From: Streptomyces sp. NBC_00344
GTDB taxonomy: Bacteria; Actinomycetota; Actinomycetes; Streptomycetales; Streptomycetaceae
Assembly: GCF_036088315.1 (NCBI RefSeq)
Contig: NZ_CP107996.1
Coordinates: 3,490,501 to 3,554,500, forward strand
Reading direction: 5' to 3'
DNA: 64,000 nucleotides
The notes beneath the pieces were generated by a model. It saw only the letters and a list, made by a program, of their open reading frames with translations, was not told where the DNA came from and searched no databases. How positions within the stretch are numbered: position 1 is the first letter of the stretch; the number at the start of each line of letters is the position of its first letter. The position numbers and the translations under genes were made by a program. This document shows positions 46,097-55,196 of this stretch, piece by piece.

Positions 46097-47179
46097 TTAC
46101 GGCATCTGCCGGATAGGTCGTACTTCCTGATGCGGCAGCGTCAGCGCGTCCAACGTCCGCGCCTGAAGCTCCCGTTCGGCGGCCGCGGTGATGAATGCGG
46201 CGGCGTTGTCCCGGCCGACCAGCTCCTCCACCGCACGCAGTGTGGCCGCCGCCACCGGTACGCCCGACGGCTCCTCGGGGCGCACCGCGGGACGCACCGG
46301 CGGGGTGCCGGCGGCGAGGTGCTGCTGAAGATGACGCGTGGCGAACAGCCGCATGGCCCGCGCCAGTTCGGCGTCCACACTCTGCTGGGCGAGCGGGCGC
46401 AGCCGCCGTACCAGCGAGGCTGCCTCGGCCGCCTGGATGTCGGTGGGCGGAGTGTGTCCGAGGTAGCGGGCGAAGACGTGCTCCGTGGTGAACTCCAGGA
46501 ACCGGGCGGCGATGTGCTCCACCTGCCCTCTCAGCTCCCGGAGATGACCGGAGATCGCCTTCAGTGGCACTCCCGCGGCATGCAGCTCCACCGCCACCGC
46601 CAGCTCCTGGGGGCTCGGCACCAGAAACTGGTCGTCACGGCCGGTGATCGGCTCGAGCACGCCCAGCGCCAGCGCATCCGCCACAGCCTCGTCGTCCGGG
46701 ACCCCGCCGAACTTCTCGTCCAGCTCCGCACGGGAGATCCTGGCCGCTTCCTCGTCAGTCCAGGGGCCGCCGACCTCGGCGACCAGTCCCAGCACTCCGC
46801 CGAGTCCCCGTCCCGAGTCCCAGGCCTCCAGCAGCTCCTTGATCGACGCCAGCGTGTATCCCCGGTCCAGCAGATCAGCGATCTGGTGCAGCCGGGCCAG
46901 ATGGCCGTCCCCGTACACGTTCGACCTGCCGCGCCGCTGCGGCTTGGGCAGCAGACCGCGGTCCTGATAGGCGCGGATCGTACGGACGGTGGCACCACTG
47001 TGGTGAGCAAGATCCTCGATCCGGTACTCGGGACCGGGCGGCTCCGCCGTCCGCGGGCGGGTGGAACGTGGTCCGGTGGCCCGGCCCGCCGTCGTCGGCG
47101 CAGCCGTCGCCTGCGCGGCTGCTGCCCGCGCCGCGGCCGGCTCCGAGGCCGCTGTCCGTCCCGCTGTGTCGCCGGACAC
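46097..47179 (-). CDS. MerR-family transcriptional regulator
   Basis: A 360-residue MerR protein. After an Ala/Thr/Pro-rich tail of about 45 residues, the HTH lies in YRIEDLAHHSGATVRTIRAYQDRGLL, followed by the second wing RGRSNVYGDGHLARL and the helical dimerisation region IADLLDRGYTLASIKELLEAWD. The C-terminal domain is unlike drug-binding TipA types. GTG 47179 has AGGGAGAGAAGA upstream; a GTG at 47218 is also in frame but has no ribosome site. It lies beside and on the same strand as the hydrolase operon and may regulate it. Confidence 0.9.
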   Translation of the reverse strand: MSGDTAGRTAASEPAAARAAAAQATAAPTTAGRATGPRSTRPRTAEPPGPEYRIEDLAHHSGATVRTIRAYQDRGLLPKPQRRGRSNVYGDGHLARLHQIADLLDRGYTLASIKELLEAWDSGRGLGGVLGLVAEVGGPWTDEEAARISRAELDEKFGGVPDDEAVADALALGVLEPITGRDDQFLVPSPQELAVAVELHAAGVPLKAISGHLRELRGQVEHIAARFLEFTTEHVFARYLGHTPPTDIQAAEAASLVRRLRPLAQQSVDAELARAMRLFATRHLQQHLAAGTPPVRPAVRPEEPSGVPVAAATLRAVEELVGRDNAAAFITAAAERELQARTLDALTLPHQEVRPIRQMP

Positions 47180-47384
47180 TCTTCTCTCCCTACGCTGCTT
47201 CGCCTGAGCTTGTGCCACCGCCCAAGGGCTGTCCCGTCATTTCTGGCGGGCGCGCGACGACAGCTGCGGCGCCTCGCCGCGTTGTCGGATCGCCCGCATG
47301 CGCTCAGTATGCGGACGCTCCTCAGCCGTGCGACGCACCGCATCCGATGCCGCGCTTGATCCACCACCGAGGACGGGACGCCCC

Positions 47385-48365
47385 TCAGGACAGAGCCGCG
47401 CGTCCGATCGCACCGGCCGCCGAACGTGCGGCGGGCGAGGTCGCCAGGTACTCCACCGCCCTGCGCAGTGAACCCTCCTGCGAGGGATGGTACGACCGCC
47501 GGAGGTACCGGGGAATCGCCGATCCCAGCTGACCCCAGGTCGGCAGCAGGCCCTTGGCCACGGCCTTGTTGTGCTCCCGCAGTGCGTAGCGGAGCCGGCC
47601 GCCGAGCTCGGGGTCGTGGCGTATCAGGTAGGAGGTGCCCCAGATCCACAGCCACAGCAGTACCGGAGTGACCACCACCATGCCTTCGATCCGCCGGGCG
47701 TACCGGGGCAGCCCGGTGCCACCGCAGTGCTGGTACATGTCGAAGGCGACGGCCCGGTGCTCGACCTCCTCGGCGCCGTGCCAGCGCAGCAGATCGAGCA
47801 TCACCTCGTCGGCCTCCGCGCGATCCAGGCCCTCGGCGTGCAGCACCCAGTCCCCGAGGACCGCGGTGAACTGTTCGATCGCGGCAACGATGGCAAGCCG
47901 GAAGCGCAGCCACTCCCGGGCGGACAGCCGTATGCCGAAGGGCGGCCGTTCGCCGAGCAGCTTCTCGAAGAGGTAGTCGACGTGCCGGGTGTAGGGCTCG
48001 GTCTCGAGACGCTGGGCGGCGAGGTGGTCCAGGACATGGGAGTGCTGCACGCTGTGCGTCGCCTCCTGGCCCATGAACCCCTTGACGTCCTTGAGCAGGC
48101 CCGGCTCCGCGACCAGCGGGAGGGCCTCCTTGAAGACCTTCACGAACCATCGCTCACCCGCCGGAAGCAGCAGATGCAGCACATTGATCACATGGGTGGC
48201 GGTCGGCTCGTCAGGTATCCAGTGCAATGGGGTGCGTTCCCAGTCGAAGGAGACCCGGCGCGGCGCGATCACATAATTCTCGTCCGATGTCTCTGACTTC
48301 CCCTCGGACCCGTCGGACCTGCCGTCGGCCTTTCCGAGGGACGCAGCGTTCTTCTCGGCACTCAC
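47385..48365 (-). CDS. Predicted metal-dependent hydrolase (PF10118-like)
   Basis: A 326-residue protein of the ferritin-like-fold metal-dependent hydrolase family. Conserved motifs are HLLLPAGERWFVKVFKEALP, GFMGQEATHSVQH (Glu, His), and later EEVEHRAVAFDMYQHC (E-x-x-H), which together form a di-metal site. The function is not known. Its GTG (48363-48365) overlaps the stop of the EphD-like gene by four bases, so it is the last gene of a translationally coupled operon. Confidence 0.85.
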   Translation of the reverse strand: MSAEKNAASLGKADGRSDGSEGKSETSDENYVIAPRRVSFDWERTPLHWIPDEPTATHVINVLHLLLPAGERWFVKVFKEALPLVAEPGLLKDVKGFMGQEATHSVQHSHVLDHLAAQRLETEPYTRHVDYLFEKLLGERPPFGIRLSAREWLRFRLAIVAAIEQFTAVLGDWVLHAEGLDRAEADEVMLDLLRWHGAEEVEHRAVAFDMYQHCGGTGLPRYARRIEGMVVVTPVLLWLWIWGTSYLIRHDPELGGRLRYALREHNKAVAKGLLPTWGQLGSAIPRYLRRSYHPSQEGSLRRAVEYLATSPAARSAAGAIGRAALS

Positions 48366-50128
48366 AGCGGTGGCTCCAATCGGGCGATGGCACGCAACGA
48401 CTTCGGTGCGAACCGGGAGAGCAGCAGGGCGGTGCGCGCTTCAGGCGTGACCGCCGCGATCGCGCGGTTGTCCACCACGGCGGACAGAATCGCCTCGGCG
48501 ACCTTCTCCGGCGGGTAGTTACGCAGTCCGTAGAGCCGCGCAGTCTTCTTCTGACGGCGTTTCTCCTCGTCCGCCGAGACCCCGGCGAAGCGTGCGGTGG
48601 AGGTGATGTTGGTGTTGACGAAGCCGGGGCAGATCGCACTGACCCCGATCCCCTGCCCGGCCAGCTCCGCACGCAGGCACTCGCTCAGCATCAGCACCCC
48701 GGCCTTGGACGTGGAGTAGGCGGGCAGCGCCTTCGACGGCTGGTAGGCGGCAGCAGAGGCGATGTTGACGATATGGCCGCCCTGGCCGCGGTCCGCCATC
48801 TGCCTGCCGAACAGCCGGCAGCCATGGATGACGCCCCAGAGATTGACGTCGAGGACCTTCTTCCAGTCCTCGACGGTGGTGTCGAAGAATGATCCGGAGA
48901 GGCCGACCCCCGCGTTGTTGACCAGGACGTCGACGGTGCCGTAATCGGCCGCGACCCGCTCGGCGAGCTTCTCCATCGCCTGCTCGTCGCTGACGTCCAC
49001 CACCTCGGCCCAGGCGTCGGGGGAGCCGATCAACCGGGCCATCTCCGCGGTGCGCGCCGCCCCTTCGGCGTCCCGGTCCACGGCCACGATCCGGGCTCCC
49101 GACTCGGCGAAGGCAAAGGCGGTGGCCCGTCCGATGCCGCCGGCCGCACCGGTCACCAGGACGAGCTGGCCGCCGAAGCGCGCGGCGTGCTTCCCGGTGG
49201 CCCGGGTCCGGGGTACGGGGCCGGGGTCCTCCTGGGCGGTCACGAACTCGCCGATCCAGGAGGCCAGTTGATCGGGCCGGGTGCGTGGTACCCAGTGCTT
49301 CGCCGGCAGCGTACGACGTGTCAGCTGCGGTGCCCACTGCTCGAGGTCGTCGTAGAGATGTTCCGAGAGGAAGGCGTCGCCGGTCGGCGTGATCAGCTGC
49401 ACCGGCGCATGCGCGTAGGCGTCGGCTCGTGGTCTGCGCAGCCGGGAGCGGACGTTGTCGCGGTAGAGCCAGGCACCGTGCGCGGCATCCGAGCGCAGCG
49501 AGGACGTCGGATAGTCCCCCGCAGGCACCTTCTCCATACGCTGCAGGATCTTCGGCCACCGGCTGCCCAGGGGGCCGCGCCAGGCGAGCTCGGGCAGTAC
49601 CGGAGTGTGCAGCAGGTACACATACCAGGACTTGGCGCCCTGACCGAGCAACTGGGCTGCCCTGCGCGGAGTGGGCCGCGACATCCGCTTCTTGATCCAG
49701 TGTCCGAAGTGGTCGAGCGAGGGGCCCGAGATCGAAGTGAAGGAAGCGATCCGGCCCTCGGTACGCGGGACGGTGACGAACTCCCAGGACTGCACGGATC
49801 CCCAGTCGTGGCCCACCAGATGCACCGGTTTGCCGGGGCTGACCGCATCCGCCACGGCCAGAAAGTCGTCGGTCAGCTTCTCCAGCGTGAACCCACCGCG
49901 CAGCGGGGCCGGTGCCGTCGACCTGCCGTGACCCCGGACGTCGTACAGCACCACATGGAAGCGGGCAGCCAGCCGTGTCGCCACATCGGCCCACACCTCC
50001 TTGCTGTCCGGGTATCCGTGCACCAGCAGTACGGTCGGACGGCCGGGGTCCCCCAGCTCGGCGACGCACAGCTCGATGCCGCCGGTAAGAACCCGGCGCT
50101 CGCGTGCTCCCTCGATGACGGTGCTCAC
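48362..50128 (-). CDS. Epoxide hydrolase-type alpha/beta hydrolase fused to short-chain dehydrogenase (EphD-like)
   Basis: A 588-residue fusion. Residues 1-285 form an alpha/beta hydrolase with HGYPDSKEVWADV and the nucleophile in VGHDWGSVQSWEF (Asp108, the epoxide-hydrolase signature), plus a late KHWVPRTRPDQL His segment. From about residue 310, VTGAAGGIGRATAFAF starts a classical SDR with VLVNNAGVGLSG, an IASAAAYQPS Ser, and YSTSKAG (Tyr-x-x-x-Lys). This order matches mycobacterial EphD, which acts on mycolic-acid-type lipids; Streptomyces makes no mycolate, so another lipid or epoxide is likely. The GTG at 50128 has GAGGAGAG at good spacing and overlaps the preceding stop. Confidence 0.9.
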   Translation of the reverse strand: MSTVIEGARERRVLTGGIELCVAELGDPGRPTVLLVHGYPDSKEVWADVATRLAARFHVVLYDVRGHGRSTAPAPLRGGFTLEKLTDDFLAVADAVSPGKPVHLVGHDWGSVQSWEFVTVPRTEGRIASFTSISGPSLDHFGHWIKKRMSRPTPRRAAQLLGQGAKSWYVYLLHTPVLPELAWRGPLGSRWPKILQRMEKVPAGDYPTSSLRSDAAHGAWLYRDNVRSRLRRPRADAYAHAPVQLITPTGDAFLSEHLYDDLEQWAPQLTRRTLPAKHWVPRTRPDQLASWIGEFVTAQEDPGPVPRTRATGKHAARFGGQLVLVTGAAGGIGRATAFAFAESGARIVAVDRDAEGAARTAEMARLIGSPDAWAEVVDVSDEQAMEKLAERVAADYGTVDVLVNNAGVGLSGSFFDTTVEDWKKVLDVNLWGVIHGCRLFGRQMADRGQGGHIVNIASAAAYQPSKALPAYSTSKAGVLMLSECLRAELAGQGIGVSAICPGFVNTNITSTARFAGVSADEEKRRQKKTARLYGLRNYPPEKVAEAILSAVVDNRAIAAVTPEARTALLLSRFAPKSLRAIARLEPPL

Positions 50129-50973
50129 GCTGCTCTCTCCTCTGCCCAGCGCCGCACATGCGGCAGATCGTCGTCCAGCCAGAAGGCGCTCTGCTCGGGG
50201 TCCCGGGAGTCGGTGACCACCAGGATCTCCTCGAACTTCGCACCGGTGCCCCGGAATCCGATGTGGGGCTCCACCGCCCAGAGGCCGGCTCTGGGCGGAT
50301 GGTCGGAGAATCTGTACGGGCTCCACAGCGGGGACCAGCCGTCCCTGTGGCCGTGCAGGGCGTCGCTCGCCAGGCCTTTCAGCGCCTGGGTGCCGAAGCC
50401 GAACAGATGCGGTGACCAGCGGCGTTCCCTGACCCGGTCGACCTTGTGGGCGATCACGCCGAAGGGGTACGCGCGGTGCCGGTTGGCGTAGCCCTGTCTG
50501 GTCATCAGCGCGTCGACGTCCTGGTAGATCTCGCGCAGCGGCCGCCGCTCGCGCACCTCGCGCAGAAGCAGGTCGCGGTGCGCCTCGAGGTCGTCGAGCA
50601 GCCTGTCGTGCACCGGATCGAGGCCCAGAACGCCCGAGTACCCGATGTCCGCCGTGCACCCCTTGAAGACCGGGGCCATGTCGAGGATGAACGGCATCCC
50701 CGGCTCCAGCCGGCGACCGGTCGGGAAGAACTGCAGCGGCACCTTGAAGCCCTCGAACGCCGTACGGTCGCCGAACCAGGCGAAAGGCAGATGGAACCAG
50801 TCCCGCACGCCCCGCCTATACAGCCATTCGCGCTGCATCCGGGCCGCTTCCCGCTCGGTCACACCCGGTGCGAGCTGCGCGGCGACCGCCTCCGCGCAGG
50901 CGTAGGCGAGACTCTGCACCTCTCTGAACCCCCGCAGCTCTGCCGGGTGTCCGCTCTTCGCCGCTGAGGCCAT
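50125..50973 (-). CDS. M24-family (creatinase/methionine aminopeptidase fold) metallopeptidase-like protein
   Basis: A 282-residue pita-bread-fold protein. Visible metal motifs are FILDMAPVFKGCTADIGYSG (two Asp), HGHRDGWSPLW (His), and LWAVEPHIGFRGTGAKFEEILVV (two Glu). It lacks the N-terminal domain of prolidases, so it resembles methionine aminopeptidase-like M24 members. Its reaction is unknown. ATG 50973 is preferred; ATG 50982 and a longer form to 51021 are in frame. Its stop overlaps the start of the EphD-like gene (GTGA), making it the first gene of the operon. Confidence 0.82.
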   Translation of the reverse strand: MASAAKSGHPAELRGFREVQSLAYACAEAVAAQLAPGVTEREAARMQREWLYRRGVRDWFHLPFAWFGDRTAFEGFKVPLQFFPTGRRLEPGMPFILDMAPVFKGCTADIGYSGVLGLDPVHDRLLDDLEAHRDLLLREVRERRPLREIYQDVDALMTRQGYANRHRAYPFGVIAHKVDRVRERRWSPHLFGFGTQALKGLASDALHGHRDGWSPLWSPYRFSDHPPRAGLWAVEPHIGFRGTGAKFEEILVVTDSRDPEQSAFWLDDDLPHVRRWAEERAA

Positions 50974-51246
50974 GCCAGCCATCCGTCCCGTCCCGAGTGC
51001 GGTACGTGCTCGTAACATCACGCCGGTTACCTTGACACTGATGAATGTGACAATGTCCGGCGGCTACGTCAAGGGGCCTGCGGCACCCTGTGGACAACTT
51101 CTTGGCCACCGGCCTCCCACGGCGGCCCCCGAGGGGGAGTCCCTCTGCCGTACCGGGCCCCTACGGGTCCGTACGCCTGGAGTCGGACAGGGATCCAGCC
51201 GCCTGGGCTGACGCCCCGGTGCGGGCGCGCCACTACCTTCGAGCAT

Positions 51247-52233
51247 GTGACTGTGATCGCGACCGAAAGCCTGAGCAAGCGGTTCCCGAGGGTGACCGCT
51301 CTTGACCGGCTCTCCCTGGACATCGGACCCGGCGTGACCGGACTGGTGGGCGCCAACGGAGCCGGCAAGTCCACGTTGATCAAGATTCTGCTGGGTCTGT
51401 CCCCCGCAACGGAGGGCCGGGCCGCAGTGCTCGGGCTCGATGTCGCCACCAGTGGCGGCGAAATCCGTGAACGCGTCGGATACATGCCCGAGCACGACTG
51501 CCTCCCGCCGGACGTCTCGGCCACCGAGTTCGTCGTCCACATGGCGCGGATGTCCGGGCTGCCGCCCACCGCGGCGCGCGAGCGTACCGCGGACACGCTG
51601 CGCCATGTCGGCCTGTACGAGGAGCGCTACCGGCCCATCGGCGGCTACTCGACCGGTATGAAACAGCGGGTGAAGCTGGCCCAGGCGCTGGTTCACGACC
51701 CGCAGCTGGTGCTCCTCGACGAGCCGACCAACGGCCTCGACCCGGCAGGCCGTGACGACATGCTGGGTCTGATCCGCCGCATCCACACCGACTTCGGGAT
51801 CTCGGTCCTGGTCACCTCGCACCTTCTCGGTGAGCTGGAACGCACCTGCGACCACGTCGTCGTCATCGACGGCGGCGCACTGCTGCGGTCCAGCTCCACC
51901 AGCGACTTCACCCAGACCACCACCACGCTGGCCGTCGAGGTCACCGACACCGACGCGCATCCGGACGGCACGCTCGTGCTGCGCGAGACGCTGACGGCCG
52001 CTGGAGTGTCCCTGCAGGAGAGCTCGGAGGACGGCCTGCCGGGCGCCGGCCACATCCTGCTGGTCGAGGCCAAGGGGGAGGAGACCTACGACCTGGTCCG
52101 CGACACCGTCGCGGACCTCGGCCTCGGCCTGGTCCGGATGGAACAGCGCCGTCACCACATCGCCGAGGTCTTCGGTCCCGGCAGCCAGACCCGGCAGGAA
52201 GCCCAGAACCCGCAGGAGGTGCAGGCGCGATGA
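51247..52233 (+). CDS. ABC transporter ATP-binding protein (first of two)
   Basis: A 328-residue ATPase with Walker A GANGAGKST, signature YSTGMKQR, Walker B LVLLDEPTNGLDP and a C-terminal regulatory extension of about 90 residues. It pairs with the adjacent ABC-2 permease; such exporters move drugs, lipids or peptides outward. GTG 51247. Its TGA overlaps the next start (ATGA). Confidence 0.93.
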   Translation: MTVIATESLSKRFPRVTALDRLSLDIGPGVTGLVGANGAGKSTLIKILLGLSPATEGRAAVLGLDVATSGGEIRERVGYMPEHDCLPPDVSATEFVVHMARMSGLPPTAARERTADTLRHVGLYEERYRPIGGYSTGMKQRVKLAQALVHDPQLVLLDEPTNGLDPAGRDDMLGLIRRIHTDFGISVLVTSHLLGELERTCDHVVVIDGGALLRSSSTSDFTQTTTTLAVEVTDTDAHPDGTLVLRETLTAAGVSLQESSEDGLPGAGHILLVEAKGEETYDLVRDTVADLGLGLVRMEQRRHHIAEVFGPGSQTRQEAQNPQEVQAR

Positions 52234-53111
52234 GTACCGAGACCACTCAGATCCACAACATCGGATACCGGAAGTACGACGGCCCGCGCCTCGGCCGCGC
52301 GTACGCCCGCCGATCGCTGTTCTCGCAGTCCCTCCGGGGGGCGTACGGACTCGGCCGCTCGGCCAAGTCCAAAGTGCTCCCGATGATCCTCTTCGCGGTG
52401 ATGTGCGTGCCCGCGGCGATCCTCGTGGCGGTCGCCGTCGCGACCAAGGCGAAGGACCTGCCGCTCGACTACACGCGCTACGCCATCGTCACCCAGGCCC
52501 TCATCGGTCTGTTCCTCGCCGCGCAGGCGCCCCAGTCCGTCTCCCGTGACCTGCGCTTCAAGTCCATCCCGCTGTACTTCTCACGGCCCATCGAGCGGGT
52601 CGACTACGTGGTCGCCAAGTTCGCCGCGCTGGCCTCGGCGCTCTTCGTCCTCACCGCGGCCCCGCTGGTGATCCTCTACGTCGGAGCCCTGCTCGCCAAA
52701 CTCGACTTCGCCGATCAGACCAAGGGGTTCGGCCAGGGCCTGGTCTCGGTGGCGCTGCTCTCCGTGCTCTTCTCCGGAATCGCTCTGGTGGTGGCCGCCC
52801 TCACCCCGCGCCGCGGATTCGGGGTCGCCGCCGTCATCGCGGTGCTGACCATCACCTACGGTGCGGTCTCCACGGTCCAGGCCATCGCCTTCGAACAGGG
52901 CTCGTCCGGCGCCGTCACCTGGCTCGGACTGTTCTCCCCGATCACCCTGATCGACGGTCTGCAGACCGCGTTCCTCGGCGCCACCTCCTCCTTTCCCGGC
53001 GGAGAAGGACCCGGCGCGGGTACCGGTGTGGTCTATCTGCTCGTCATCCTCGCGCTGATCGCCGGCGCGTACGCCGTCCTGATGCGCCGCTACCGGAAGG
53101 TCGGGCTGTGA
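52230..53111 (+). CDS. ABC transporter permease (first of two)
   Basis: A 293-residue ABC-2-type permease with six or more membrane helices, starting after a soluble N-terminus of about 45 residues. Its start ATG overlaps the ATPase stop and its TGA overlaps the next GTG, so translation is coupled along the operon. No substrate motif. Confidence 0.9.
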   Translation: MSTETTQIHNIGYRKYDGPRLGRAYARRSLFSQSLRGAYGLGRSAKSKVLPMILFAVMCVPAAILVAVAVATKAKDLPLDYTRYAIVTQALIGLFLAAQAPQSVSRDLRFKSIPLYFSRPIERVDYVVAKFAALASALFVLTAAPLVILYVGALLAKLDFADQTKGFGQGLVSVALLSVLFSGIALVVAALTPRRGFGVAAVIAVLTITYGAVSTVQAIAFEQGSSGAVTWLGLFSPITLIDGLQTAFLGATSSFPGGEGPGAGTGVVYLLVILALIAGAYAVLMRRYRKVGL

Positions 53112-54019
53112 CCACGATCAACATCGACCACACCTCGCGCTGGTTCGGGAACGTGGTCGCCGTCAACGACATCACCATGACCATCGGCCCCGGCGTCACC
53201 GGACTCCTGGGCCCCAACGGAGCGGGCAAGTCGACTCTCATCAACATGATGGGCGGCTTCCTCGCCCCCTCCACCGGCACCGTCACCATCGACGGAAAGC
53301 CGATCTGGCGCAATGAATCCGTCTACCGGGAGATCGGCATCGTGCCCGAGCGGGAAGGGATGTACGACTTCCTGACCGGGCGCGAGTTCGTCGTGGCCAA
53401 CGCCGAACTGCACGAGCTGGACGCACGTGCGGCCCAGCAGGCCCTCGCCACGGTCGAGATGGAGTACGCGCAGGACCGCAAGATCTCGACGTACAGCAAG
53501 GGCATGCGCCAGCGCGTGAAGATGGCGTCCGCCCTGGTCCACAACCCCAGCGTGCTGCTGCTCGACGAGCCTTTCAACGGCATGGACCCCCGGCAGCGGA
53601 TGCAGCTGATGGAGCTGTTGCGCCGGATGGGAGCCGAGGGCCGCACCGTGCTGTTCTCCTCGCACATCCTGGAGGAGGTCGAGCAACTCGCCTCGCACAT
53701 CGAGGTGATCGTGGCAGGGCGCCATGCCGCGTCCGGTGATTTCCGCAAGATCCGCCGGCTGATGACGGACCGCCCGCACCGTTATCTCGTACGGTCCAGC
53801 GACGACCGCGCACTCGCCGCGGCGCTGATCGCCGATCCGTCGACCGCGGGCATCGAGGTCGACGTGACCGAGGGCGCGCTGCGCATCCAGGCGGTCGACT
53901 TCGGCCGGTTCACGGCGCTGCTGCCGCGCGTCGCCCGTGAGCACGGCATCCGTCTCCTCACCGTCTCGCCCTCGGACGAGTCGCTCGAGTCGGTCTTCTC
54001 GTACCTCGTAGCGGCCTGA
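53108..54019 (+). CDS. ABC transporter ATP-binding protein (second)
   Basis: A 303-residue ATPase with Walker A GPNGAGKST, signature YSKGMRQR and Walker B VLLLDEPFNGMDP. It starts with GTG overlapping the previous stop. Two different ATPases and two permeases suggest two heterodimeric exporters or one complex of four subunits. Confidence 0.93.
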   Translation: MTTINIDHTSRWFGNVVAVNDITMTIGPGVTGLLGPNGAGKSTLINMMGGFLAPSTGTVTIDGKPIWRNESVYREIGIVPEREGMYDFLTGREFVVANAELHELDARAAQQALATVEMEYAQDRKISTYSKGMRQRVKMASALVHNPSVLLLDEPFNGMDPRQRMQLMELLRRMGAEGRTVLFSSHILEEVEQLASHIEVIVAGRHAASGDFRKIRRLMTDRPHRYLVRSSDDRALAAALIADPSTAGIEVDVTEGALRIQAVDFGRFTALLPRVAREHGIRLLTVSPSDESLESVFSYLVAA

Positions 54020-54036
54020 AAGGAGCTGTGACGTCC

Positions 54037-54756
54037 ATGTACAACCCCACAGTCGCCCGGCTCACCTACCGGGCCCTGCTCGGCCGGCGCCGGGCCGCGA
54101 TCCTGTTCGTGCTGCCCGCCCTGCTGATCGTGATCGCCGCAGCGGTGCGCGCGTTCAGCGGCGCGGACGACCAGGTCGCCACCAATGTGCTCGGCGGCTT
54201 CGCCATGGCCACGATGGTGCCGCTGATCGGTGTCATCGCGGGCACCGGCGCGATCGGCCCCGAGATCGACGACGGCTCGATCATCTATCTGCTTGCCAAG
54301 CCGGTGAAACGCCCCACGATCATCGTCACCAAGCTCATCGTGGCGATCGCTGTGACCATGGCGTTCTCCGCGATCCCGACGTTCGTCGCCGGCATGATCC
54401 TCAACGGCAACGGCCAGCAGATCGCGGTGGCCTACACGGTCGCCGCACTGGTCGCGTCGATCGCGTACGCAGCGGTCTTCCTGCTGCTCGGCACGGTCAC
54501 CCGGCACGCGGTCGTCGCCGGACTCGTCTACGCGCTGGTCTGGGAGACCCTCTTCGGCAGTCTGGTGCCGGGGGCGCGCACGCTCAGCATCCAGCAGTGG
54601 TCGCTCTCCCTGGCCGAGAAGATCGGAAACCCGGGTGCGATCAGCTCCGACGTCGGACTGCCACTGGCCGTGGTACTGCTCGCCGGTGTCACGGTGGTGG
54701 CGACCTGGTACGCGGGCCAGAAACTGCGCCGGCTGACCCTCGCCGGCGAGGAGTGA
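54037..54756 (+). CDS. ABC transporter permease (second)
   Basis: A 239-residue ABC-2 permease with about six helices (for example LGGFAMATMVPLIGVIAGTGAIGPEID). ATG 54037 has AAAGGAG eleven bases upstream; GTG 54028 is also in frame but only two bases from that site. Last gene of the ABC operon, followed by two large palindromes. Confidence 0.88.
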   Translation: MYNPTVARLTYRALLGRRRAAILFVLPALLIVIAAAVRAFSGADDQVATNVLGGFAMATMVPLIGVIAGTGAIGPEIDDGSIIYLLAKPVKRPTIIVTKLIVAIAVTMAFSAIPTFVAGMILNGNGQQIAVAYTVAALVASIAYAAVFLLLGTVTRHAVVAGLVYALVWETLFGSLVPGARTLSIQQWSLSLAEKIGNPGAISSDVGLPLAVVLLAGVTVVATWYAGQKLRRLTLAGEE

Positions 54757-54760
54757 GATC

Positions 54761-54796
54761 CCGGGTGCCGGGAGACCGCGGTCTCCCGGCACCCGG
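54761..54796. terminator. 36-bp perfect palindrome after the ABC operon
   Basis: Bases 54761-54796 are their own reverse complement (16-bp arms around CGCG), five bases after the permease stop. Strong bidirectional terminator-like structure. Confidence 0.88.
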
Positions 54797-54804
54797 CCGT
54801 TGTC

Positions 54805-54846
54805 CGCACGCAGGCCGCACCGGGGCCCCGGTGCGGCCTGCGTGCG
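54805..54846. terminator. 42-bp perfect palindrome next to the first
   Basis: Bases 54805-54846 form a perfect palindrome with no loop (arms of 21 bp meeting at GGGG/CCCC), eight bases after the first palindrome. The two differ in sequence. Confidence 0.85.
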
Positions 54847-54933
54847 CCGGGAAAATGAGTGGCGCCGAACCGTGCCCGCCGGGCACTGTGGCTGACGTAC
54901 CGACAGCCACGGGACCGGGAGAGGGGCGAGACG

Positions 54934-54996
54934 ATGACCGAGAGTTCGAGTCCGTCGAGCTCCCAGCAGGGCGGCACGGGGCAGGCACCGGAGTAG
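54934..54996 (+). CDS. Possible 20-residue small peptide
   Basis: ATG 54934 to TAG 54996 encodes 20 residues rich in Ser, Gln and Gly. A good ribosome site (GGGAGAGGGG) lies about seven bases upstream, which is why it is listed. It is too short to be sure; it could be the decayed start of a longer gene. The rest of 54847-55082 shows nothing else. Confidence 0.3.
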   Translation: MTESSSPSSSQQGGTGQAPE

Positions 54997-55082
54997 CGAT
55001 CACCTCGCACGCCGATGTGCCGTCCGCGCAGACCGCCCGGGCGGCTTTCTCCTGCGCGGGTCGCGCGGGGGCCGCCCTCCCA

Positions 55083-55174
55083 GGAAGAGCCAGCCGACAG
55101 CAGGCGCCGGCCGCAGTCCCGAAAACTGTTGGGGTGCGTGAGCACCCGTGTGGGTTCGACCCCCACCTCTTCCG
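55083..55174 (+). tRNA. tRNA-Ser-like gene, anticodon CGA, with anomalous 5' half
   Basis: A class II cloverleaf is visible. Acceptor GGAAGAG (55083-55089) pairs with CTCTTCC (55167-55173); T arm is GTGGG-TTCGACC-CCCAC; the long variable arm has a 6-bp stem GGGTGC/GCACCC; the anticodon stem GCAGT/ACTGT frames loop CCCGAAA, giving anticodon CGA. Odd features: no T at position 8 and one extra base before the D stem, and C instead of T at position 33 just before the anticodon. The 3' half is perfect. It could be functional, an atypical isoacceptor, or a decaying copy. It sits near serS. Confidence 0.6.
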
Positions 55175-55196
55175 CCCATGGGTCCGGCCGTGGGGC

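Noticed and set aside
48519..50243. Open frame of 574 codons overlapping the EphD-like gene in another frame
   Set aside because: No recognisable domain and low-complexity Arg/Pro/Gly composition typical of an off-frame translation.
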